From Hyphomonadaceae bacterium (lineage in GTDB: Bacteria; Pseudomonadota; Alphaproteobacteria; Caulobacterales; Aquidulcibacteraceae): a stretch of 64,000 bases of DNA. The DNA is taken from contig JAHBYF010000004.1 of the NCBI GenBank assembly GCA_019636095.1, positions 102,501 to 166,500 of the forward strand, read 5' to 3'. The notes beneath the pieces are model-generated. The model was not told the origin of the DNA. It did no database searches and was given only the letters and a program-made list of their open reading frames with translations. The translations under genes and the position numbers were made by a program. The stretch's first letter is position 1, and every line of letters starts with the position of its first letter. Positions 8,367 through 16,078 of the stretch are shown here, one piece after another.

Positions 8367-9809
8367 GTGGCCTTGAAGAGGATCGCATTCGGCGTTGCGA
8401 CGCTCTCGGCCGCGCGCGTGATCCAATTGGCGTCGAGCTTCGTCGCCATCCCCTTCCTGGCGCGCATGCTGACACCAGTCGATTTCGGCCTCGCCGCACT
8501 CGCGCTGTCGATGGTTATGTTCTTCACCATGATCGGCGACGCAGGCTTAGGCCGTTCGTTGGTGCGAGTGGACGCTAGCGACACCGAAGCCTGGTCGAGC
8601 GCGTTCTGGGCAAGCGTCGCGCTCATGACGGCGCTGTCGCTGTTGTTCTTTCTGATCTCCTGGCCGGCGGCGGCGTTCTTCAACGAGCCGCGGCTCGTGG
8701 AGATCATGATGGTGCTCTCGCTCGCACCGTTGCTCATGGGTTTGGCCGAAATTCCAGCGGCCTCGCTCTTACAGAAGGAAAAATTTCAGTGGCTAGCCGG
8801 CGCTGAGTTCGCGGCTGCGCTTTCGGGTATCGTGGTTGCGCTGACCGTCGCCTTCAATGGCGGCGGCGCCTGGGCGCTGGTTTGGCAACATCTCACGCAA
8901 CGCATCGTCAAAGGGGTCGTCGTCCAGTTGGCGAGCCAACTCTATCCGCGCCTCACACTGAACCTCGACAGGCTCAAAGAGCACATGCGCTTCATGGTCG
9001 ACACCGCCGCTTGGTCGATGACGATGTTCGTCAACCGACAGGCGGACACGCTCGTGGTCGGCAAATTTCTCGGCGCCGCGACGCTAGGCCTCTACAACGT
9101 CGCCGTTCGCATTATGCAATTGCCGGTGAGCATTCTTGGCGGCTCTCTCCATAGCGCGGTCTATCCTCGATTTGTGAAACTGCGCGAGGATAACAAGGCG
9201 CTGCGCGAACTCGTGCTGTTCACAACAATGGCGCAGGCGGTTTTCGTATTTCCGCCGATCGCGGCGGTCGCGACGGCGAGCCACGCCTTCTTCACGCTCC
9301 TTCTCTCCGAGCGCTGGCAAGCGTCAGGGGAGATCTTCACGCTGCTCGCCGGTACTGCCGCTATTCAAACGGTCGTCGCGATCAACGGCTCATTGCTGCA
9401 AGCCATTGGCCGCACGGGGACGCGGCTCCGGCTCACGATCGAGTACGCGATTCTGTGGACGATCTCTGCGCTCGTAACAGCGCAATTCGGCATCCAGGCC
9501 GTCGCGCTTGGCTGTACGGTGACCTCGATCCTCTATCTTCCGAGATTGCTGCATCTCTACCTGCGCCCGATTGAGTGCTCGCCGGTAGACTTCATGCGCG
9601 TACTTGCGGCGCCGACCGCCGCCGCGCTGGCGCTCTTCGTCGGTCATCGTTTGCTGATGAGCTTCATCGACGTCGGCCTTTGGACGGAGATCGGCGTCGT
9701 CGTGCTGGAAACGATCATCGCCTATGCGGCGCTGGTTCTCTTTCAACGGCGCGAACTCATGGGCCAATTGCGCAGCGTGCGCGCCCTGCTCTCGCCAGGA
9801 ACAGCCTAG
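8367..9809 (+). CDS. Lipopolysaccharide/exopolysaccharide flippase (Wzx-like)
   Basis: A 480-residue protein with about 12-14 membrane helices, of the polysaccharide-transport MVF/MATE-like group. Typical features are the opening [20 protein letters not shown], the [10 protein letters not shown] loop, and [23 protein letters not shown] around residues 229-249, which is strongly conserved in Wzx/WzxC flippases. It probably moves lipid-linked glycan across the inner membrane. GTG start at 8367 has GGAG about 9 nt upstream. No other polysaccharide biosynthesis genes lie beside it, so the substrate is unknown. Confidence 0.83.
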   Translation: MALKRIAFGVATLSAARVIQLASSFVAIPFLARMLTPVDFGLAALALSMVMFFTMIGDAGLGRSLVRVDASDTEAWSSAFWASVALMTALSLLFFLISWPAAAFFNEPRLVEIMMVLSLAPLLMGLAEIPAASLLQKEKFQWLAGAEFAAALSGIVVALTVAFNGGGAWALVWQHLTQRIVKGVVVQLASQLYPRLTLNLDRLKEHMRFMVDTAAWSMTMFVNRQADTLVVGKFLGAATLGLYNVAVRIMQLPVSILGGSLHSAVYPRFVKLREDNKALRELVLFTTMAQAVFVFPPIAAVATASHAFFTLLLSERWQASGEIFTLLAGTAAIQTVVAINGSLLQAIGRTGTRLRLTIEYAILWTISALVTAQFGIQAVALGCTVTSILYLPRLLHLYLRPIECSPVDFMRVLAAPTAAALALFVGHRLLMSFIDVGLWTEIGVVVLETIIAYAALVLFQRRELMGQLRSVRALLSPGTA

Positions 9810-10255
9810 CCTCGCGCCCGATAGGTGGCGACACCCTGATCGGGCAACCAAAGACCTTCTGGCGCAGATCCTGTCTGCCAAAACACGTCGATCGGCATTC
9901 CACCGCGGGGATTCCAATAACCGCCAATGCGCAGCCACAGCGGATCAATCGCCGCGACGACGCGCTTGGCGACGCCAACGGTGCAATCCTCATGAAAGGC
10001 GCCGTGATTGCGGAAGCTCTGGAGGAAAAGCTTCAGGCTCTTGGATTCCACGATCCAATCCTTCGGCGCGTAGTCGAGAACGAGCACGCCAAAGTCGGGT
10101 TGGCCGGTGATTGGGCAAATCGAAGTGAACTCAGGCGCCGTGAAGCGCGCGAGATAGAGCGTGCCGAGATGCGGATTTGGCGCGCGCTCCAGCTTTGCCT
10201 GATCTGGGCTTGCCGGAATTGCCGCAGCGTGACCAAGTTGTGTAAATTCACTCAT
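9806..10255 (-). CDS. queF: NADPH-dependent 7-cyano-7-deazaguanine reductase QueF
   Basis: QueF reduces preQ0 to preQ1 in queuosine tRNA modification. The 149-residue protein is the short unimodular type. Visible catalytic elements are Cys47 in [11 protein letters not shown] (thioimide-forming), Asp54, and the QueF motif VESKSLKLF at 69-77 with NHGAFHEDC at 83-91 following. Start ATG at 10255 gives exactly the family length; the frame continues upstream to 10603 but that stretch is unrelated sequence with no homology-like features. It overlaps the 3' end of the flippase gene by 4 bp, convergently. Confidence 0.94.
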   Translation of the reverse strand: MSEFTQLGHAAAIPASPDQAKLERAPNPHLGTLYLARFTAPEFTSICPITGQPDFGVLVLDYAPKDWIVESKSLKLFLQSFRNHGAFHEDCTVGVAKRVVAAIDPLWLRIGGYWNPRGGMPIDVFWQTGSAPEGLWLPDQGVATYRARG

Positions 10256-10535
10256 GTCTAGGGCGTAACCCGCCTGAGGCGACTGCGACAAGTCCACGAC
10301 TGACCGGACGGTCTTCTCCCGGCTGACGTTACGGTGCGCCCAGGCTGCAACACCGGTGCAAGTTCGTGTTTCGCCCGAATTCACATCACATCGCACAAAA
10401 CGCGCCGCCAAATTAGGCGAGTTGAAGAGCGGCGCAGCAAGTTCCGCCCAAGGCGCTTTGCCACCGAACACCCACTCTTGAAGCATCGCCGCGAACTCAC
10501 AGCAACGTGAGTCCTTGGAGCAAGCGGGGAAGCAA

Positions 10536-11264
10536 ATGAAGAAAAGTGCAAAGCTGTTGGGTGCGGCGGCCATCGCGGTCGGCGCCATGTTCGTGGGCGG
10601 CACGGCTCAGGCGGAAACCGAAGTTTCAGCCAACCTGGGCGTAGCAACCGACTACATTTTCCGCGGTGTCGACCAGACCGGATTCTATGATGAGGGCGAA
10701 GTCTTCGGTGGTGTCGATGCAACCAGCGGCTCGTTCTACGCGGGCGCCTGGGTCAGCAACACCGGCCCAAACCCGGCTCAGTTTATCGAGTACGATCTCT
10801 ACGCCGGTTGGAAGCCGACGCTCGGCCCCGTCGCCCTCGACCTCGGCGTCATCTATTACGGCTACACCGACAGCGACGCTGGCGGCGGCGAGTCCGATCT
10901 GAGCACCTTCGAACTCAAAGCGGCAGGCTCAATCTCGACTGGCGGCGCGACTTGGGGCGCAGCAGTCTATTGGACGCCCAATTTCAGCGGTGATTTCGAC
11001 GGCTTGGACGACAATGACGGCTTCTACTACGAGCTGAACGGCGCCTACACATTCTCGAACAACGCTACGCTCAGCGGTGCAATCGGGGTGGTCGACGTCG
11101 ACGACTATGCCGTCGATGGCTACACGACCTGGAATCTGGGCGTGACCTATCCAATCCTCGAAAACCTGTCGATCGATGCGCGCTATATCGACACCGACAA
11201 CGACGCCTTCTTCTATGGCGCTGCCGGCGATCGGCTGATCGGCACGCTAAAAGTCACGTTCTGA
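10536..11264 (+). CDS. TorF family putative porin (paralogue 1)
   Basis: A 242-residue outer-membrane beta-barrel protein. The signal peptide is residues 1-22 (cleavage after AQA); the mature sequence begins [20 protein letters not shown], the family signature, and is acidic with alternating aromatic/hydrophobic strands, ending in aromatic-rich [17 protein letters not shown] with terminal Phe as in barrel proteins. ATG at 10536 has GGGGA 5 nt upstream and opens with MKKSAK. A very similar gene follows at 11476, and an intrinsic terminator separates them, so they are transcribed independently. The solute transported is unknown. Confidence 0.85.
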   Translation: MKKSAKLLGAAAIAVGAMFVGGTAQAETEVSANLGVATDYIFRGVDQTGFYDEGEVFGGVDATSGSFYAGAWVSNTGPNPAQFIEYDLYAGWKPTLGPVALDLGVIYYGYTDSDAGGGESDLSTFELKAAGSISTGGATWGAAVYWTPNFSGDFDGLDDNDGFYYELNGAYTFSNNATLSGAIGVVDVDDYAVDGYTTWNLGVTYPILENLSIDARYIDTDNDAFFYGAAGDRLIGTLKVTF

Positions 11265-11299
11265 TCGCTTCCATCCTGTAGAAAACAATCCCGTTCGTG

Positions 11300-11332
11300 A
11301 AACGGCGCCATGCCCACGCGTGGCGCCGTTTT
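11300..11332 (+). terminator. Intrinsic terminator after TorF paralogue 1
   Basis: An 11-bp inverted repeat (AAACGGCGCCA at 11300-11310 and its complement at 11321-11331) encloses a 10-nt loop and ends in a short T tract, 36 bp after the stop codon. Confidence 0.8.
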
Positions 11333-11475
11333 ACATGTGGCGGCAACGCAACACCACCTGCCGCTCAGCCGAATCTATCTGAACTCGTCACACTGCTTAA
11401 CCAGACGTTTACGTTACCGGGTGATTTTCCAACCCACACGCGGGACACGCCTCGCGGCATTTAGGGGAAATGATC

Positions 11476-12186
11476 ATGAAGAAGATCCTCGGTCTCGCGA
11501 TTCTTGCGACGGCCGCGACTGCCGGCGTCGCAAGCGCCGAAGGCGTCGTCACTGCCAATGTGGGGCTGACCAGCGACTACGTTTTCCGCGGCATCTCGCT
11601 CGCCGATAACGGCCCCGCCCTCCAAGGCGGGCTCGATTACGTTGCTGACGCCTGGTACGCGGGCGTCTGGGGTTCAAACGTCTCCGAAGGACTCGAACTC
11701 GACCTCTATGCTGGCTTTACGCCCACCACAGGCCCTATCGATTGGGACCTCGGCGTTATTGGCTATTTCTATCCGGGCGCCGACGATGACGCCGCCGAAT
11801 TCGACTATTACGAATTGAAGGTTGGCGCGAGCCACGACTTCACCGACCAGTTCACGGCAGGCGCCGCCGTATACTACTCGCCGGACAACTTTGGCGACAC
11901 CGGCGATGCGACGTATTGGGAAGTGAATGCGTCCTACGACATCACCGACGCGGTCGCGGTCAATGGCGCCTTCGGTAATCAGAAAATCGAACGGCCTGCC
12001 GGTCCCGGCACCGAAGATGACTACGACACATGGAACGTCGGCGTGGCCTGGGCCATGCACGGCTTCCAACTCGACCTGCGCTATCATGACACCAACATCG
12101 ATGCAGGCTCGGACATCGAAGCCTACACCTACGGTCCGTCAAGCTACGACAGCGCGTTCGTCTTCACGATCGGCCGCGAACTCTAG
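11476..12186 (+). CDS. TorF family putative porin (paralogue 2)
   Basis: A 236-residue outer-membrane barrel protein paralogous to the upstream gene: signal peptide residues 1-20 (cleavage after ASA), then VVTANVGLTSDYVFRGISLAD, alternating strands rich in Tyr, Trp and Asp, and C-terminal FVFTIGREL. Two start codons are possible; ATG at 11476 is preferred because AGGGGAA lies about 6-8 nt upstream, whereas ATG at 11470 sits almost on top of that SD. The upstream region carries a half-matching CtrA-like TTAA-N7-TTTA at 11397-11411, not strong enough to call. A strong terminator follows. Confidence 0.84.
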   Translation: MKKILGLAILATAATAGVASAEGVVTANVGLTSDYVFRGISLADNGPALQGGLDYVADAWYAGVWGSNVSEGLELDLYAGFTPTTGPIDWDLGVIGYFYPGADDDAAEFDYYELKVGASHDFTDQFTAGAAVYYSPDNFGDTGDATYWEVNASYDITDAVAVNGAFGNQKIERPAGPGTEDDYDTWNVGVAWAMHGFQLDLRYHDTNIDAGSDIEAYTYGPSSYDSAFVFTIGREL

Positions 12187-12208
12187 AACCACCGCGAACA
12201 TCGCAGTT

Positions 12209-12239
12209 AAGCGGCCGCTCTTCGGAGCGGCCGCTTTTC
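12209..12239 (+). terminator. Strong intrinsic terminator after TorF paralogue 2
   Basis: A perfect 12-bp stem (AAGCGGCCGCTC at 12209-12220 with its complement at 12225-12236) closes on the stable tetraloop TTCG and is followed by TTTTC. It reaches the stop codon of the convergent HMG-CoA lyase gene and may act for both directions. Confidence 0.9.
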
Positions 12240-13141
12240 TATGCCGGCCATTTCGGCGCGCGGCTGACCATGCCGGGCGTCTTCCGTCCGAGCACGCCGC
12301 TAATGAAATGCGCGCCCTCGATAGCGCGATCCAGATCGACGCCAGTGTCGAATCCCATACGGTCGAACATGTAAAGCAGATCCTCCGTCGGCACGTTTCC
12401 GGCGGCGCCGGGCGCAAACGGACAGCCTCCGATGCCGGCAAGCGATCCGTCGAGCACACGCACGCCTTCCTCCACCGCGGCGACAGCATTCGCCAGCGCC
12501 GTGTTGCGCGTATTGTGGAAGTGCGCGCGCAACTGCACGCCGACCGGCACAACGCTCTTCACGCTGCGAAAGCGTTCGTGGACGTCACGCGGGGTAGCAA
12601 CACCAATCGTATCCGCAAGCGCCAACTCAAAGATGTTCTCGGCAAGACAGCGCTCAGCCACCTCGACAACCCGCGCAACTGGCACTTCACCATCAAACGG
12701 GCAGCCAAAAGCGGTGGAAACAGTCGCCGATAAACGCGCGCCGCCGACTTTCGCCGCGGCGGCGACCTGCGGCCAGACATTGAACGTTTCGTCCACCGTC
12801 CCGCCATTGTTGCGCACCGAGAAACCGTCAGAGGCGCAGAAGACGTAATTGATTTCTTTGGCGCCTGCAGCGATCGCGCGTTCGACACCGCGCAGATTGA
12901 GCGCGAGCGCGATGAACGTTGCGTCGCTGCGCTTCGGCACGCCGGCGAATATCGCGTCGCCATCGGCCATTTGCGGCACCTTCTTCGGATTGACGAAGCT
13001 ACCCGCTTCCAAGCGGCGAAATCCTGCCGCCAGAATGTGATCAATCAGCGCAAGCTTGTTTTCGGTGGAGACAACGTCCGGCTCATTCTGCAGCCCATCA
13101 CGCGGACTGACCTCCACCAGTTCAAGCTTTTCCTTCTGCAC
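12239..13141 (-). CDS. Hydroxymethylglutaryl-CoA lyase
   Basis: Cleaves HMG-CoA to acetyl-CoA and acetoacetate, the last step of leucine degradation. At 300 aa it has the family length. Metal/substrate residues appear in EVSPRDGLQNE (Arg14, Asp15), in HFHNTRNTA (metal-binding His pair) and in the active-site loop signature GIGGCPFAPGAAGN with its conserved Cys. GTG at 13141 is chosen because GGAG lies about 6 nt upstream; the frame is open to 13267 but that part is unrelated. It overlaps the upstream TRIC-like gene by 20 bp. Other leucine-pathway genes in the window are at 45252 and 54652. Confidence 0.92.
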   Translation of the reverse strand: MQKEKLELVEVSPRDGLQNEPDVVSTENKLALIDHILAAGFRRLEAGSFVNPKKVPQMADGDAIFAGVPKRSDATFIALALNLRGVERAIAAGAKEINYVFCASDGFSVRNNGGTVDETFNVWPQVAAAAKVGGARLSATVSTAFGCPFDGEVPVARVVEVAERCLAENIFELALADTIGVATPRDVHERFRSVKSVVPVGVQLRAHFHNTRNTALANAVAAVEEGVRVLDGSLAGIGGCPFAPGAAGNVPTEDLLYMFDRMGFDTGVDLDRAIEGAHFISGVLGRKTPGMVSRAPKWPA

Positions 13142-13763
13142 GTTCGTCTCCGAAGGCAGGCAGCGCCCAGCCATAATGTATGGCGCCGGCGCGCAATCCG
13201 AAACCCGCCACACTACCTGCAACACCCGCCCACAGCGGTGGAACACCGGCAAGTGTGAGCGCAACAAAGCCTGCAGCGGAGAGCAGCGCGGCAGAGATTG
13301 TGATCTCCCGCTTCAGCAACACCGAAGGCTGCCCAGCCAGCACATCGCGAATGACGCCGCCAAAGCACGCGGTCAGCACCCCCATCGCGATCGAGACAAA
13401 TGGGCCAACGCCGAATGAAATCGCCTTCGCAGCGCCAATCACCGCATAGACCGCAAGCCCAAGCGCATCCAACCAGATCAAAGTCTTGGCGCGCTGGAGG
13501 TGCGGTGCGGCAAACCAGACCGCGATCGCGGCGATCAATCCGATACCGAGATATGTTGCGTTGCCGATCCAGAATACCGGCGCATCGATGAGCAAATCTC
13601 GCAACGTTCCGCCGCCGATGCCGGTCACGACGGCGAAAAACCAGAACGTGACGATGTCCTGCTTGTCACGCGCCGCGGCAAGCGCGCCGGTAAGTGCGAA
13701 GACAGTAAAGCCCGCATAGTCAAGCGCGGGCGGCAAAACGAGAAGCGACTCAGAACCAAACAC
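13122..13763 (-). CDS. TRIC/UPF0126 family membrane channel protein
   Basis: A 213-residue protein with seven predicted helices made of two related halves. Each half has the family motif: TGIGGGTLRDLLIDAPVFWI in the first and CFGGVIRDVLAGQPSVLL in the second, the GG-x-x-RD pattern of bacterial trimeric intracellular cation channel homologues (YadS/UPF0126). It is likely an inner-membrane potassium or small-solute channel, though the bacterial role is poorly defined. The 3' end overlaps HMG-CoA lyase by 20 bp on the same strand, implying a bicistronic unit. Confidence 0.85.
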   Translation of the reverse strand: MFGSESLLVLPPALDYAGFTVFALTGALAAARDKQDIVTFWFFAVVTGIGGGTLRDLLIDAPVFWIGNATYLGIGLIAAIAVWFAAPHLQRAKTLIWLDALGLAVYAVIGAAKAISFGVGPFVSIAMGVLTACFGGVIRDVLAGQPSVLLKREITISAALLSAAGFVALTLAGVPPLWAGVAGSVAGFGLRAGAIHYGWALPAFGDERAEGKA

Positions 13764-13829
13764 GCCGCACCCTGCCGCGTTTGCGCTGAATCAGTCCACC
13801 CTGGCAGGGCCACACATGGAGGCGCCGAA

Positions 13830-14072
13830 ATGTTTTTTGCTGAGACGCTTGGTCCCGCCATCACCCGTCGCGCGGGCGCTGCGCTGTTCGAGCATGTGCA
13901 GGTAAAACTCGGAGCGCGGAAATCCGCTTCGGCCGAGGAGTTGCGCGCCATCGTCACGGAGTTCATTGTCAGCCATCACATGACGCTGAAGCCGGATGCT
14001 GCAATCCAGTATCTCGCCGCCAATGGCCAGCTGGCGCAACACGATGCGATGACGTTCCGTTTAGCCGCTTAG
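13830..14072 (+). CDS. Small hypothetical protein (80 aa)
   Basis: I do not recognise a family. The product is soluble, starts MFFAETLGPAITRRAG, is predicted mostly helical, and lacks cysteine, signal peptide and membrane segments. The start is well supported by GGAG 8 nt upstream in the short gap divergent from the TRIC-like gene; codon choice (GC-rich third positions) looks like real coding sequence. It stands alone 37 nt before the alcohol dehydrogenase and could share its transcript. Confidence 0.6.
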   Translation: MFFAETLGPAITRRAGAALFEHVQVKLGARKSASAEELRAIVTEFIVSHHMTLKPDAAIQYLAANGQLAQHDAMTFRLAA

Positions 14073-14109
14073 CTCTTGCCAAGCTGTTCGCGCGCCCGAT
14101 AGTAGCGCG

Positions 14110-15150
14110 ATGAAAGCGCAAGCAATGACGGCGTTCGGCGAGCCGCTGAAGGCCATGAATCTCACACCTCGGAAGCCAGGCGCCGGCGAGGCGCTAGTGC
14201 GTGTTACACGCGCGGGGCTCTGCCACTCGGATCTGCACATCCACGACGGCTATTTCGATTTCGGCGACGTTCGCCAGCCCGTCGTGGTCGACATGCCGGC
14301 AGTCCTCGGTCACGAAATTGAAGGGGAAGTTGCAGAACTCGGCGAGGGCGTAAGCAGCCCTGCGATTGGCGCGCGTGTCGCTGTATATCCGTGGCTCGGA
14401 TGCAATGCGTGCGAAACCTGCCGCACCGGCGATCAGCAGCTTTGCATCGCGCTGCCGCGCCGCGCACTCGGCGTCGCGCAATGGGGCGGCATGGCTGAGT
14501 ACGTCCACGTGCCCTTCGCCGATGCGCTTATTCCGATCGGCGATCTGGCGCCGGGTTTAGGCGCGCTGGCGATGTGTTCGGGACTCACCGCCTATTCCGC
14601 GCTAAAGAAAATTGGCGCGCCGCCGCCAGAGCAGCCGGTCGTGCTTCTCGGCATGGGCGGCGTTGGCCTGATGGCGATGGCGCTTGCAAAGAGCGTGCTG
14701 CCTAACCCAATCATCGCAGTGGACATCGACCCTACCAAGCGCGACGCAGCCCTGAAGTACGGCGCCGTCGACGCCATCGAACCCAGCCCCGAAGCATGGA
14801 AGCAGGTCGCAGCGCAACGCGGCGCGGCGGCGGCGGCAATCGATTTCGTCGGCGCGCCAACCACGTTCGGATTTGGCACTGCCGCAGTCCGGCGCGGCGG
14901 CAAATACATCATCGTCGGACTCTTCGGTGGCAAGGCCTCGCTGCCACTCGCGTCGCTGCCGCTGAAGCCGTACTCAATCATCGGCTCTTACGTTGGCCGC
15001 CTAGACGAGGCGCGCGAACTTGTCACGTTGTTGCGCCAAGGCGCGGCCCCCGCGCCGCCAATGCATGAACGCCCGCTGGACCAAGCCAACAGCGCCATCG
15101 ACGATCTGCGCGCCGGCAAAGTACTGGGCCGCGTCGTGCTGACGCCATGA
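14110..15150 (+). CDS. Zinc-dependent alcohol dehydrogenase
   Basis: A 346-residue medium-chain dehydrogenase/reductase. Catalytic zinc ligands are the Cys in GLCHSDLH and His in VLGHEIEGEV; the structural zinc site is the four-cysteine cluster GCNACETCRTGDQQLC (about residues 96-111). The Rossmann fold has GMGGVGLMAMALA (about 183-195) and VDIDPTKRDAA, whose Asp suggests NAD. It oxidises a primary or secondary alcohol, or reduces an aldehyde; the substrate is not readable. No operon partner downstream: tRNA-Leu follows 44 bp later. Confidence 0.88.
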   Translation: MKAQAMTAFGEPLKAMNLTPRKPGAGEALVRVTRAGLCHSDLHIHDGYFDFGDVRQPVVVDMPAVLGHEIEGEVAELGEGVSSPAIGARVAVYPWLGCNACETCRTGDQQLCIALPRRALGVAQWGGMAEYVHVPFADALIPIGDLAPGLGALAMCSGLTAYSALKKIGAPPPEQPVVLLGMGGVGLMAMALAKSVLPNPIIAVDIDPTKRDAALKYGAVDAIEPSPEAWKQVAAQRGAAAAAIDFVGAPTTFGFGTAAVRRGGKYIIVGLFGGKASLPLASLPLKPYSIIGSYVGRLDEARELVTLLRQGAAPAPPMHERPLDQANSAIDDLRAGKVLGRVVLTP

Positions 15151-15194
15151 CGGCTGGACTAAACACGGCAAACTGAGACATACCGCCCGCGCGT

Positions 15195-15281
15195 GCGAGC
15201 GTGGCGAAACTGGTAGACGCAGCGGACTTAAAATCCGTAGGTCGCAAGGCTATGCGGGTTCAAGTCCCGCCGCTCGCACCA
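15195..15281 (+). tRNA. tRNA-Leu (anticodon UAA)
   Basis: An 87-nt class II tRNA. The acceptor stem GCGAGCG pairs with CGCTCGC, followed by discriminator A and an encoded CCA. The D arm contains GGTAGACGC, the anticodon loop reads CTTAAAA with UAA, the variable arm is long as expected for leucine (TAGGTCGCAAGGCTAT), and the T arm is GCGGGTTCAAGTCCCGC. Confidence 0.96.
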
Positions 15282-15284
15282 CTC

Positions 15285-16070
15285 TCAGGCAGCAGCCAGG
15301 CGCGCCTCAATCAGCGCCAAACGTTCCGGCGACGCCTGCGCCTCGCCGATCGGCGGTACGACCAATGTCGATTCCTGCGATATCTCCGCTTCCGCCAGAC
15401 GGCTGAGCGCGATCGTTTGCACTTGCGGTTGGCTGACGGGCAGCGTCGCCGCCCGATACACAATCACCTCATGGTCGGCGGGATAATCCTCCATCAGCAC
15501 TTCGGCCAGCACTGCAACGCGACGCGGATCGGATTTGAAGACTCGCAACGTCCGGTCGCCGACCAGCGCGATCTGCCAAAGAATGAGCACGGCTGTCGGA
15601 TCGAATTTGCGCGCGTTGATGACAAAGTCCGTCGCCTCGAAACTCTGGCACCCCAGCCAACCTGGGTCGAACCCGAGATCGGCAAAGATACATGCGTCCG
15701 CCGAAACCGCCGGCAACATCTCAGCTTCGAAGCCTTCCGCGCAAGCCCGCCGCACGCTCTCGTGTGAAGGATATACATAGACGCCGGGGTGGCCGTAGAA
15801 CGCCGCGCATACACGTTTGCCGGACCGGACGGCTTCAAGGATCGTCTCGATCATGGTTTCGTAGGTCTCGCTTCGCGCCCGATCCGGGCCGTAAAGACCT
15901 TGGAGAGACACCACGTTCTTGTTGAGCGAATGCAGAAAATTCTGCGCCAATTGATCGCCAACCACCTCGAACACGACGTCGGCCGCCTCGATATGATATC
16001 GCGCCTCGATCGTGCATTGGTTGGCGATTTTGATGCCCGTCCCGACGACAACCAAACTTCCGCGCGTCAT
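15285..16070 (-). CDS. Borosin-type peptide backbone alpha-N-methyltransferase (split, SonM-like)
   Basis: A 261-residue tetrapyrrole-methylase-fold SAM methyltransferase. It carries the pattern of borosin enzymes (OphMA fused, SonM split), not of cobalamin methylases: GSLVVVGTGI at 4-13, RARSETYETM at 64-73, FYGHPGVYVYPSH at 91-103, EGFEAEMLPAVSAD and FADLGFDPGWLGC. Tyr60, Arg66, Tyr70 and Tyr92 fall at a constant offset of six from Tyr66, Arg72, Tyr76 and Tyr98 known to be catalytic in OphMA. There is no fused C-terminal core, so the peptide must be supplied in trans; the 74-aa ORF at 18862 fits. ATG at 16070 has GAGG 6 nt upstream; GTG at 16082 overlaps the upstream stop (GTGA) but lacks an SD. 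Last gene of the minus-strand cluster. Confidence 0.9.
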   Translation of the reverse strand: MTRGSLVVVGTGIKIANQCTIEARYHIEAADVVFEVVGDQLAQNFLHSLNKNVVSLQGLYGPDRARSETYETMIETILEAVRSGKRVCAAFYGHPGVYVYPSHESVRRACAEGFEAEMLPAVSADACIFADLGFDPGWLGCQSFEATDFVINARKFDPTAVLILWQIALVGDRTLRVFKSDPRRVAVLAEVLMEDYPADHEVIVYRAATLPVSQPQVQTIALSRLAEAEISQESTLVVPPIGEAQASPERLALIEARLAAA

Positions 16071-16078
16071 CTCGTACC

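Noticed and set aside
11397..11411. CtrA box upstream of the second TorF porin
   Set aside because: Second half-site is TTTA rather than TTAA(C); too weak next to the exact match found at mipZ.
15285..16070. Cobalamin/sirohaem-pathway precorrin methylase
   Set aside because: The fold is shared, but the FYGHPGV, R-x3-Y and FADLGFDP signature belongs to peptide N-methyltransferases, and no cobalamin genes are nearby.
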